Assembly (NCBI GenBank): GCA_013365365.1
Contig: JABVXU010000192.1
Location: 35,331 to 99,330 of the forward strand
Reading direction: 5' to 3'
DNA: 64,000 bases
From: Cruorifilaria tuberocauda
Lineage: Eukaryota; Nematoda; Chromadorea; Rhabditida; Onchocercidae
Part shown: in pieces, positions 26,981 through 38,165 of the stretch
How positions within the stretch are numbered: position 1 is the stretch's first letter
Layout: every line of letters begins with the position of its first letter
Made by a program: the position numbers and the translations under genes
The notes under the pieces: model-generated
Told to the model about the DNA's origin: nothing
The model's input: the letters and a program-made list of their open reading frames with translations, nothing else
The model's database searches: none

Positions 26981-29721
26981 ATGAAATTTGAATTACTTCC
27001 CGCATTATTCGGATTATTTGTTGCCACTGTATCTATTCTCTGTATATTATTGTATATGATCATTCAAAAGGTATCATTTTAAGATATCTATGTGAAATGA
27101 TATAATTTAGTTTGCGATTGTTTTAATTGCTGTTAATTGCCTGCAAAACTAATTTTTAATAAAAAAAATTTCACTTCTATATCTATTAAATTAATTATGA
27201 ATAACAGCTACCGTGACTTAAAATATCAAACAAACAGACTTTTCATGATACTTAAACATTTAAGTAGAGAAACAGTGAACAGAGTTTCACAGATAATTGA
27301 CAAAAATTGTTTGCATTCTCAGTTAATTATTATTAAATAATGTTATAATCAAATGTTTGAAAAGGAATATATTTTTAAAGTTGCAGATAATTATATCAGA
27401 TCATTCTCTCATGAAACATTCCACTTACAAAATTATTGTTTGTCATGGATCCATTGATATTATTCAACTTACCGTTTATATCTGCAATGGTATTTTCGCA
27501 ATAATTGGTACTACAATAAACAGATGGGTCGAAAAAGTTAGTTAGTGTAACAAATTTTTGAATGCTAAAAATTTTTCTCGGAAATATTTTTCCTGATTCA
27601 ACATTTAATTCAGCCTTATATTTATATGAAATCTGATATCCAGTAATACTTTAGAAAACTGACCCTACAAATTGTTGATAAATTAAAATACCAAAGTAAA
27701 AATTTATTGAATTTTTTTGTGACTGAAGTCGCATTTTTCAGATTTGCGGTTTTCAGCTGAGCCTTTGCTGGTACAACATTGATTCATTGACAGTTTTATT
27801 GGCTATAAATCGATTGGCATTATTGTATTTTGGTGTACAGGCCGAGTTTTTTTTTAGTCCAAGAATGACTTCGGTTTCTTAATCAGCTTTTTTTAATTTT
27901 TGTAAACTAATTAAACATTCAAACTGATATGTGGAAATGAAAACATCACATAATGCAAAATTACTAGCACAATTATTTCATTTTACTTTGTAACCATGAT
28001 ATTTGTATCAATCTCATTATTTTTCATTGAAAATAAAGTTTATATCACAGCAGTTATAGCGTCTCTAGTAACAATTAGTATTATTATGATAGATTCAAAT
28101 GGATATGTGGAACAAAGACTTCACAAAATGCAAAATTATTAGAAAAATTGTTAGCAATTCCCACGATACTTCTATTAACATTATTATCTTTTATTCAAAG
28201 TAAAATTTATTTCACGATACTTATAGTAATTAATAATAATAACAACAATATTAATATTAATAATAATTGATAATATTGATGGAATATAATACTAATGTCT
28301 ACAATAGAATAACGATGATAATGATGATATCAAACAAAGGTACAGAAGTTTTTTATCATGTACTCCTTAATTTTGCATTCATGAAACTAATACCGTAGTG
28401 ATAGTAGATAATTGCACTGTGATAACAATGATAGTGTTGTTTTTCTTTAGGTTATATTATTTTTCACAATGGCTATCCCAACAATATTTTCGTTGATTTG
28501 GTTGACACCTTATGCCACCTACGGATTTAACGCGACGAATTTGATGTGGGTATATTACAGTCCTGATTTCATGCCATCCTTCGATCGCATAAGTACTTTG
28601 GTGACTAGCGTAGTCTCTACTATCTGCTATGTTCTATTATTAATACTTGTCTTCAAGAGGGTTAGTTTTCTCTTTGAATTCGTAGTACAACGTTGCAGTT
28701 ATGAATTTAAGAAAGAATCCATTCTGTAATTGAAATAAGAAGTAAGAAATATGTTGTTTATTAACAATTAACTGAATATACTCCGAAAAATACTGTGATG
28801 TATTTAAATAGTTCTGTTCCTGCTATATTCACATATTAACATGAAATGTGATGAATTCGAGTTCTTTCAAGTAATCATTTCTTCTTAATCTTAAAAATTC
28901 AAATAGCATACTTAAACCTGTGCAGCATACGACGAAATGTATTTTTGTTCGCAAAGTTTGTTTAACTGAGAAAATTATTTTACTAACTTTGCTATCGGCA
29001 GAACGATGAAATTGTAGAAATGATTTCAGAGTTCTTCACCAGGCAATGCTACATGTGAGAGTACGAGACGTCGAGATACGTTGTTAACAGTACAAGTGAT
29101 AATTAATGGTGGCTATACTATTTGTGTATCCATCTATTTATTGTTTTTGAGGCCTCACTTCATACCTTTCACTACGATATATAATGCAATTGATATTCTT
29201 TTATATGTATTATGGAATGGGAAAAATCCTTTCATGCATTTATTTTTCAATCGGTCAGCTCTATAATATTTACTTAACTTTACAATCGAAAAGCATGTTA
29301 ATCAACAAATTCAAATTTGAAAAACGTGCAAGTAAAGCAAAGCAGGAAAGCAAACGGTTTAAAATTCTTATCTTTCCTTTTGTATCTTTTCTTTTTGTAC
29401 TTTTCTACCTTAATCAATTTTAACTTTATTTAAAAAACGGCAAATTAGTTGAAAGTTTTGTTCCTAATCAATGTTGTATGCCATTTCAGATATATACGTA
29501 CAAAATTTCTTGAAGATATTCGAAACCGAAAAATTTTTTCTTTGATTCTAAATGTGTTACTGCGACTACAGTACAAAATATTTCCGTCAGCAAATCAAAC
29601 ATCTACGAATAATCCTCTAAATCGATCATTAAAAGGAGATCACGGTAATTGCGCATATGAATATGACTTACAGCTGAAGCAGACTTTTGTGATCTCTACA
29701 AAAGTAAACATCGATAACTGA
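26981..29721 (+). CDS. Seven-transmembrane serpentine chemoreceptor-like GPCR (SRT/SRX-like)
   Basis: Predicted plasma-membrane G-protein-coupled receptor of the nematode serpentine type, probably sensory. Exons: 26981-27070, 27387-27536, 27742-27873, 28451-28660, 29030-29253, 29490-29721; 1038 nt, 345 aa. Hydrophobic segments fall at about residues 6-28 (TM1), 44-70 (TM2), 82-110 (TM3), 125-148 (TM4), 170-193 (TM5), 216-240 (TM6) and 246-268 (TM7). TM3 ends LLAINRLALLYFG, the AlNR motif that replaces DRY in several nematode chemoreceptor families. The TM4-TM5 loop (WLTPYATYGFNATN) and TM7 (LWNGKNPFMHLFFN) resemble the SRT family, with SRX an alternative. NAT is a possible N-glycosylation site. 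All internal junctions are phase 0 except the last (phase 2). The family assignment rests on remembered motifs. Intron 3 contains a local duplication. The C-terminal 75 residues have no recognised motif. Confidence 0.75.
27917..28228. repeat. Diverged tandem duplication in GPCR intron 3
   Basis: Two units of about 140 bases, 27917-28060 and 28092-28228. Both begin ATTCAAA(C/A)TGG-like and ATATGTGGAA, carry a CACA(T/A)AATGCAAAATTA core, and end AAA(G/A)T(T/A)TAT followed by a TTATAG motif. They lie in the same order, separated by about 30 bases, and both are within intron 3. No coding potential. Confidence 0.75.
28231..28275. repeat. TAA/CAA-type trinucleotide microsatellite
   Basis: An imperfect run of TAA, AAC and AAT triplets directly downstream of the duplicated units in GPCR intron 3. 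Confidence 0.7.
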
Positions 29722-32700
29722 TAAGTGACAAGAAAGTTTTAACAACTGGATAAAACATTGGAAATGGTTGAATTGTAATAAAGTAAATTTATGTTAAAAA
29801 TTCGCGATATTTATAGTATAAATGCGCTAATAATAAAATTTATTTTTACAATCTATGACTAACGAGGAGAGTTTTCAATATTTAAATTCGATTCAAATGA
29901 ATTTGATATTACAAGGACTTTATTTAAAAAACTGTCAAGTCCAAGATTATGCTCATTACGTTTCAATTTGTGATTCGGGACAAGATTGGAAGTATGTAAT
30001 CATGAATGAAAGATTTCGTATCTACAACTTTGAAATAATTGGAATTTATTTACCTTGACAGTTTGTTAATATGGAAATAATAAAACTGGTAAAGCTTACA
30101 TAAAATCGTATTATATGCGGAAACTTAAATCACCGCGATATGATCGAAATTGATTTCATAATGTGAAGCAAATAGAGATTTATTTCATTGAATGTTTAAA
30201 ACATTTTATATTGTTAAAAATAGAACTAAGGAAAAGCTGATTAGAAAAGATAGTAAGATCAATCTAATCAAATGAAATAAGTGTCAATGTAGTTCAAGTG
30301 ATTAATGTAAACGTTTTCTTTCCAATTTCACATACATTATTTTTAGCACAAGTTTAAATTAAATGCTACGAGTAGAAAGTATGTAAGTACAGTGTGCTTA
30401 ATTAATTTTAACAATAAAGATCGGTAAATAATAAGAGCAGCAATAAACAGGAAACCAATATGCGATAAGAAATAAATATTAGTGTGAGGATAAATTAACT
30501 GATGACATTGTTCAGATAGCAAAAAATTCAAGGATGCTGTTATGCTTGTCGATTTTAATCCATTTATCGAATTCTTAAATGCAGCAGGTACAAACAACAC
30601 ATACATTTTATTTGCAGCTTTTGATTCAAAAATATTAATATCGCGGTGTGATCAATGAATCATAATTGATAGCCAAGATGACAAGAATGATAAGAGAAGA
30701 GAATTACATAATAATCCTTTCATTTTTATAAAATAGCAAGCACTTAGGTAAGAAAAATTCATTCCTTTTCTCAGAAAACCGGTCAAAACTACGTTGTAAT
30801 ATCTTTCCCGAATCTTCTAGGAAAAGTTATTTCCACTGCGACTGTCCTCAACTAAATTGAAACCTTATAATAATGTTATTTGTCATAATTTTTAATCAAA
30901 TAATTTATAAAAATTTAAAGAACTCGCAAATTATGTGATAAAACGTCATTATTGATTGTGAAGTACAACGAATGTAGCATGTATTGCTGATGAAAGATGT
31001 AAAAAGTATAGGCAGCGAGCGCACTTGTCTAGAGACGTTTCCGCCAGAAATTTATCCATAAATTCCATAATATTTTATGTTCTTATTTTCTGAAAGATCA
31101 ACAGTAATGAAAGATAATTGTTTTAAATTTCGATTAAAGATCTACTTATCGAAAAATTGCAGAAAAAGTTTCGAATTTTATAAAATAGAGAAATTTATGA
31201 AGTTAAATTAAACTTTTATACGCTTAAATAGAGAAATTTTAAACGCTATGACCCAATTTTTCATTTCATTAATAAATAATCAGTTTAATTAGTTCATGTT
31301 TAAAGATGATTAATTCTGCTTTCTTTGATTTTGCTGAATAATAAAATAGTATAACCGTGTCAACAACATGGTCCGATAGATTAATTTAATTTCTTTGCAA
31401 CCAAAAAAAATCGAAAATGGCATGTTTGGGATATTATAGATGACATTTTCAGTTTTGATCAATGAATTGAATTTTCTTTTTCGCTATATCGAATAATTGA
31501 AATATATTAACTGACAAAAAATATTCAATATAAGGACTTATTGAAGACAATTCAAAGCTTCGGATAATTAAACAATACATCTCAGAGGAAAAGAAAAGAT
31601 TTCTCTAAATAAGTTAAAAATATAGAAAGCTATCAAGGAGGATTAACAAATCGATGATATGTATCTAGTTGATACTAGTAAATGTTGGAGAGCTATTCCA
31701 TAATATCAAAAATCCGGATATAACTATTCTCTTCCTCCTTAAGTTGATTTCATTTTCAGAATTTATTTATCGATGAGAAAATAAATTAGTGATATTAAAT
31801 TATACTAAACAAATTACACTGACATTTAAATATTTCTTAAAAATGCTCTTACAAAACGTTCAAAATATTAACAATAAACAAAAACGCATGTAGCGGTTAT
31901 AAATTGGTACTTACAATGTGGAAAAGTTTAAAAAAAATCATGTCATCGTATTCTATTGGATATTTTAAAGAGAAAATTCTTCGTGCTGCAAAGTTTAAAA
32001 ATTGGTGAGCTTTTATAATTTATTTAATTTATGCGCCACATCAATAATAACAGATAGCTCGTAGTTGACAAAAGGTGGAACAACAAAAGGTGAAAGTTTT
32101 CTGAAATTATATGATGTGTATTATTACTGTCACGACTATGCAGTGATTTTGTATCCCATCAGAAATCTCATCAAGTTTTGGAACTTGGTTTTTTTGAAAG
32201 AGTGGCAGTTATTTGGCTTTCAGTTCCCTAGCGATCACGAACAAAAAAGGCTGTCAAATTGATTAAAACTTACAATTTCTTCACCAGACATTAATAACAA
32301 TATCAAAAGAGACAAACAGTAATAAGTCGAGAGCAAAAGAATCGACTTGAACGGAGAGCTATGCTCCAGATATGGAATTGATCATTCAGAATTTTATTCC
32401 GGATGACGTGAATCATCCTAACACTACACTTCATTATTAAATAACGACAATTACTGTCATTATTAACATCATTAATGAGTTGTCATGAGCACAACATGCG
32501 TTGATAGTAAACAGTAATAAACGTTATCGGAAATATATTTAATTTAGAACGTATTTATAACATTATTGAAGTAAAATATGGAACTTTGGATAAAATTTAT
32601 TTGTATAATTGACATAAATATGTAGAACATAATGTATGTATTGCATATAGCGTTTCTCTTTCAAGATCGTATATGATGGAAGTCCAGAAAACTTTAATTT

Positions 32701-33245
32701 TTTTTTCTTCTTTCTCTTTATTTTAATTTGATGCCTGGACAATGAAATACTACTCAATAGAATGATCAAAAAGACAGTCCTTTTTTTAAATCATAATGTA
32801 TTGATAAAACTGAAAATCATGAGAAATATTTTTATTAACTTTATGAAATAAATAGATCACAGTAAGATTTTAATAGTGAAACTAAATCAATCCTTTCAAT
32901 CGATCACAACAGTCTTCATATTGCTTCGCTTCCGCACGGTTCTATCATTTGAAGCGTTCTGTCTAAGTACGAAATATTTAGTTATCAAATTACTAAAATT
33001 ACAACATAGCGAAGAAGTATACTCTTATAGCCAACACTAATTCCACATCGCAATATATGCATATAGTTCTAGAGCACAACTATCTTCGATTTGTGGCGGT
33101 AACATAGAAATAACAAAAAATACGAACAGATACAGATAAAAATAATTTTCACTAAACAGTCACATAAAAACATAAGTTTATGACAAAGAAATATAAATTA
33201 AAAATATGACTCTTCATATAAAGTCTAAAAAATAAAAGTCATTTC
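29722..33245. other. Intergenic, between convergent GPCR and POLR3E genes
   Basis: About 3.5 kb between two convergent 3' ends. Apart from poly(A) hexamers of the GPCR gene, no gene, repeat array or RNA gene was recognised. ORFs at 29855, 30343, 32065 and 32563 are short and compositionally like random AT-rich frames. Confidence 0.5.
29777..29782 (+). terminator. Candidate poly(A) signal of the GPCR gene
   Basis: AATAAA 56 bases after the stop codon at 29721; a second AATAAA lies at 29832-29837. Assigned by position. Confidence 0.5.
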
Positions 33246-36200
33246 TCAAACGAAAAAATATTGGAATAATTCTTGTATAAATCCATTAAAAAAAAAATTC
33301 CAAGTGTTATCGGTGGTCGTGCCCTTAGTTAAATGAGTATGGTCGTAATTACTTTTGTAATTAACTAACCTGCTATTGGCTCGTTTTCTCCTCCGTATGA
33401 CAGTTCCTACTTTCTCCTTCCTAGCCATCAAATAACGATGTATTTCTTCCCAACGTTTATGCCAATAACGTTTTTCTTCAATAAACACCTTTAAATCTTC
33501 CTTGCTGCAATGTTTGGAAGAATAGATCACGTGTTGACTTTATTAATTAATTATAATCAAAGACAGAAATGGGGGAGAAAAATAAAACTGAGGAGCCTTC
33601 AAAAGCAAATCAACTACCAATACAGATTTCAGTAAATTCACTGCTCAATTAGTTCAGTTGAAGTTTTTCGAAGAAAGTTCTTTGATATCAAGACGACGAA
33701 ATTCCATGACTCCATCATCTACCAAAATCTACCATCATCAAGTATTCATGAACATATCATAATGATAAGAAAATGTGAAGACATATCTTATGCTAAATTA
33801 TAAAAAATTGCAATTCTGTACCTCTTCCCAAATTCTTCCACGTCATCATGTTTTAGTTTCCAGCTTCGTTCACGTTCATCTACTACTATTCGGTTTAATG
33901 TTTTTAAGATACCATCGAGATCAGAAGTACTCAAGCTGAATGCCATTTGTAAATCTAGCCTGAAGATTTGATTTTTATTCAAAAACTCAGTTTCCTGAAT
34001 TAAAGAGATGTTTATTTTTGAGCGGATTTTTCTTTTTCATCTTTCAGAAAATTTCCCAATGCCGTTTCTTTTTAGTTTCCTCTTCTTTTATTTGGAATTC
34101 TAAATCTATTCGTGTAATCAAGATTTTGCTCAACTTTAGTAAACAAAAAAACTAAGAAGTAATTTTTATGAAAAGACTTCAAATGAAGCGTTAATATTAA
34201 TTAGAAAAAATCACCTTCTAACAGGTAGATTAGAACTAAATAGACATAGGACGAGATCGCGGGCGTATTGCAGCACTGACGCCTCGTCAGGATAAAGTAA
34301 TTCACTCTTCAGTACCCAAATATTGCACACCAAACGCGCACATTCGCGAGCACGTGATATCAACAAGTGTCGAGGGATACATTTCGAAACATACTGCTGC
34401 GCTTCGTTCGTCGATATGCACCGCGCTGAATTTCTATGCAAGTGAGAAAGAATCCATAAAGCAACTAATTACTATTATTAAAAAAATTAAATTTCCAACC
34501 TTTTATCATCAGGGCTCGAACTTGTTGAACTTCAGGTAAATGTCGTATACGTCGAAGTGATATTAACTGGTTGCAGTCGTTTAAATCACTGAATTAAAAA
34601 ACTTTATTCATGCTCTGACGACCGCGCTAATTTCATATCAATTACCAAAATATTTGAAAATCAACCTGAAGTACGGAAAGGCAGTTCAGCAAAAAAAGAG
34701 ACTTACAGCGTATTCATTTTCTCACCAATAATAGCTTCTTGGATAAGTTGTACGGGATCGGGAACTGTGTATGAATCAAGCACTGTAACCGGTATGGAAA
34801 ACAAGGATTCGCTAAATTTTATCGATTCTGTATTCTGAAATGAATCAATAAGCAAGTTGAATACCCAGAGATAATCGATTAATATTTGGAAAAATACGAT
34901 ACCTAAAGTAAGCTTAATTAAAAAAATAATAAACCTTCACAAAGAGTTATTTTCTAGTACGAACACATTAAGAACCAGATCAGACATTATTGAGGGTTTC
35001 ACTAATACCAAAAAATGACAAGCAAAGGAACCGTCACCGTCACGCAATTAATGTTTAGGGGAGTCCAGGGATCCTGTTCAATAAGACGACTTCGGTGAGC
35101 TGATGATTGCTCACGACGTTTTTTTTGCCGTTCTGTTTCTGGTCGTTTGAACCGGACGCGAATCGGTGATGGATTCTTTGAACTTCCTTCTTCCTCTGAA
35201 TCAGACATGTCATCTGAAATCCTTCATTTTATCTTTTCCAGAACAGTTACATAATTGGAACTTCGTGATTTCTTCATCACCTGAATAGTTAAAAGCAAGA
35301 TATGTATCGTGCTTGCGTATGAAACATCTTTTCGTAAATCTTGTGCTCTTGAAAATGTATGTGTCACAGTAAAATTGAAGTTTAAGGCAATTAAAGCTTA
35401 CAGAAGCAGAAAGGAAGGCGAAAATGGCTGCGTTATATACTTGCAATGTGAAAATTAGCTTGAAGTTAAAAATATACAGAAAAAAGATCCAAACTTTTAC
35501 ATATAATAAGCAAGCAATAGAAAAATGAGATGATATGATTTCATAAACTAGTGCAAAAAAATTCAATAAATATCAATTAAAAAAGAGTGAAAACGGAAGT
35601 CTACTACCTTCAGAAGCTTTGGTTGTATGACCTTTTCCTTGGCCATTCAAATAAGATATCGAACGCTTCATATCAAAAGTGCCACTCAAAGGGCATACAT
35701 ACAAACATTCTGCAAAACATAGTTTCAATTCACAATATGCTTTGAAAATTTATTTTATGATGAAATGATTAGAAATATTTTAATGCAAATACGACTCAAC
35801 AAAAGATGTCGAAATACGGCAGACATTCATAAATTTTCAAATGAATGTTTACATTCAAATCAAGTTTTAAAATACTAACGATTTTTGAAAAAGCCAACAG
35901 CATAATGAACTGGCGTGTCATTCCCAAAACTGCGTCCAACATACACTTCTTCATCCATTATTCGACTAGAACATTAAATGTACATACAGTTAGTGTGTAG
36001 GAAATCTAATTAAAATAGTAACTAATTTGAACAGTTAAACCTGTCACCGCAAAAATCTGAAATTTAAAATATGTAGTAAACTAATTTTCGGAAGTAAGCT
36101 CTAAGTGCTTCGCTACCTAAATTATTTTTTTCAAGTCAAAATTGAGAAATCGTTACTTAAAAAATAGAAGCTACATGAATCAAGTATAATAAGTGAAACA

Positions 36201-37347
36201 TTAATGTTTAAAATAATGCATACAAATTGTCAGCTGCAGATGTTCCTGCACTTGTTCCGGAAATCAGCGCTAGATGTTCAGCACGACCTTTATCGAACGA
36301 GCTAGACAATTTATCCACTGGTAGTCGTATTTCCAACTACAAATAATATATAAGAAAATCATAAATCGCACTTCAACTACATATTTACTGATATGATGTG
36401 AGAAGTATGTTCTTTCTTCAAAAATTGTTTCTCTACTTTAAAAGAGTTAATTGGCTAGCATCTTTACCAGAATTTCGAAATACATAAATTTTAACATAAG
36501 CTGAGTAAAACAATTACCATTTTAACATTCTTTTTATAACGTGCTTTGATAATACTACAGCCAAATGGATTTACTTTACGTATGGGATATTGAATACGGT
36601 AGAATTCGCTTGAGACGGGATTTCGAGAAAGTATTACATCTATCTGTAACAAGAACAAAATTTCGAGCGGATTTTAATGGCATAAAATAATATCAACGAT
36701 GCTGCTGAATTAACATCAGTTTAACATCAGTGCTTTAGCTGCACTGAAAGTAACATAACGACAAGAACGGTTATTTCGCTGCTAATACTTCCAGAAATTT
36801 GACATTCCATGTGATTTCTTAAGTGAATTAACTACTTTGCAAGAAATAGAAGACTGTGACTAAGTTAAAGAAACAATATATTTCATATTTCTCAGCGATT
36901 AAATCAACAAAGATGAACTAAAGCAAAACGAATCAATAACAACTGTCCGTTCTTCTCCAATCTGTAATAATATTGTTACCAGCTGAGAAATCACAACGAA
37001 TATGCTTCGATATAAAATTATTACAAGCTATTGAATATTTCCATTTACTTTATAATGCAGCTAATATTTTGTATCATTTTTATGATAAAGGGATGGAAGA
37101 CAGCGAACGCAAAAAAAAAACATAAAAAAGATCATTCTTTGAAGTAAATGATAAGAATTAACCATAACTCGAGGGAGAGAAATTACTTAAAACCTAATCT
37201 GCACTGCTTAATTAATCCTAAAATGTGTAATAAAACAACATAACCGACTCATTTAAAGAGAAGAGATTTAAGAGGAAAAGAACTAACTTCTGCAATAACG
37301 TCATCACCTTCTCCAGTTTCGCGCACATTTTTTATTACTTCTTTCAT
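33246..37347 (-). CDS. POLR3E/RPC5, RNA polymerase III subunit
   Basis: RPC5 pairs with RPC4 on RNA polymerase III, which makes tRNA and 5S rRNA in the nucleus. Coding exons (5' to 3'): 37347-37288, 36643-36518, 36336-36224, 35965-35880, 35709-35608, 35213-35044, 34834-34707, 34588-34500, 34464-34215, 33959-33822, 33504-33246; 1521 nt, 506 aa. Landmarks aligned to human RPC5: IDVILSRN...YRIQYPIRKV (human IDVYLAKS...YLFQYPVRP), LEIRLPVDKLSSSFDKG, IRVRFKRPETERQKKRREQS (human ITVRFSRPESEQARQRRVQS), RRIRHLPEVQQVRALM, and WVLKSELLYPDEASVLQYAR (human WVVKSDILYPKD). The protein is about 200 residues shorter than human and its last third beyond the central winged-helix part has little recognisable similarity. 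Intron 8 is only 35 bases (34465-34499), the only phase-compatible solution found. The start is the first ATG of the processed message. Confidence 0.87.
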
Positions 37348-37409
37348 AACCTGAAATACACCACAAACCAGGTCACATTGTTAGTACCATTCGTACTACA
37401 GTTACTCAC

Positions 37410-37456
37410 CGCTTTTAGCCACTTTTCAGATAATTCCGAAACTTGACTGACGTGTT
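37410..37456 (-). other. Probable 5' untranslated exon of POLR3E
   Basis: A 47-base segment bounded by a good acceptor (CTCTCTCAG) and a GTGAGT donor. It splices in phase to the acceptor just before the POLR3E start codon. It contains no ATG, so it is most simply untranslated, and its acceptor could be a spliced-leader trans-splice site. Its frame is open through to the coding exon, so an N-terminal extension from an upstream ATG cannot be excluded. Confidence 0.5.
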
Positions 37457-38165
37457 CTGAGAGAGAAGTGTTGGAAGCGAATAAATAGTGTTACTGCTTG
37501 AGACGAAGAATAAAAAAATGGCTTTTCATTCTGAAAACTTTACCAGTTGTTCCAAAAGTTCAGTTACGTGTCACGATGGTGAGAAAGCATCGAATATTTG
37601 GAGAGAAAGAGAGAGAGAGAAAGGTGAATTAGTGCTAGAGTGGTGGAGAGTACAGAAACGGCGTAAACCTCAGAAGGTTGAAATCAAGCAAAAAAGTAGT
37701 AAAACTTTTTTGCAGTGCTACCAGATTTCTTGACGTGATCATCTGAGATATTCTGTTAGCTAACTGTTTGTTCAAATTTGTAAGCAAGATCATAAATTAC
37801 CTTTAATTAAAATTAATTTGTCTTTCACCAATGAGAATATGCTTGCATATTGTTCAATTCTCATATATACTACATACATGTGCAATCGGTAATATGACAA
37901 ACTACCCTCTCTTGTCAAAATGATATATCTCTAATATCATTAATATCATACTGAATTGAAAATACGAATTTCTTCTTTTCATTTAATTTTAAAATTACTG
38001 TGAAATTGTGCACAAAAATTTTTTAAATACTTAAAAAATTTCCAAAAAATATCTCAAATTTCAGAAATTAGCATAATTCTGAAACTATAAAATGATAAAT
38101 AGAATAAAGCAGGCCATAGTGATGAACATAAACTATTGAGGGTTGTTAACAGTTTTGACGAGATA
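37457..38165. promoter_or_regulatory. Divergent intergenic region, POLR3E and membrane-protein gene
   Basis: About 0.7 kb between the POLR3E 5' exon and the start of the plus-strand membrane-protein gene. It contains a GA-rich purine tract (about 37601-37620). It must carry at least one of the two promoters and probably both. No TATA-type element could be assigned with confidence. Confidence 0.4.
37601..37620. repeat. (GA)n tract
   Basis: A nearly uninterrupted GA run of about 20 bases between the divergent POLR3E and membrane-protein genes. Such tracts can bind GAGA-type factors in other animals; here only the sequence is observed. Confidence 0.85.
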
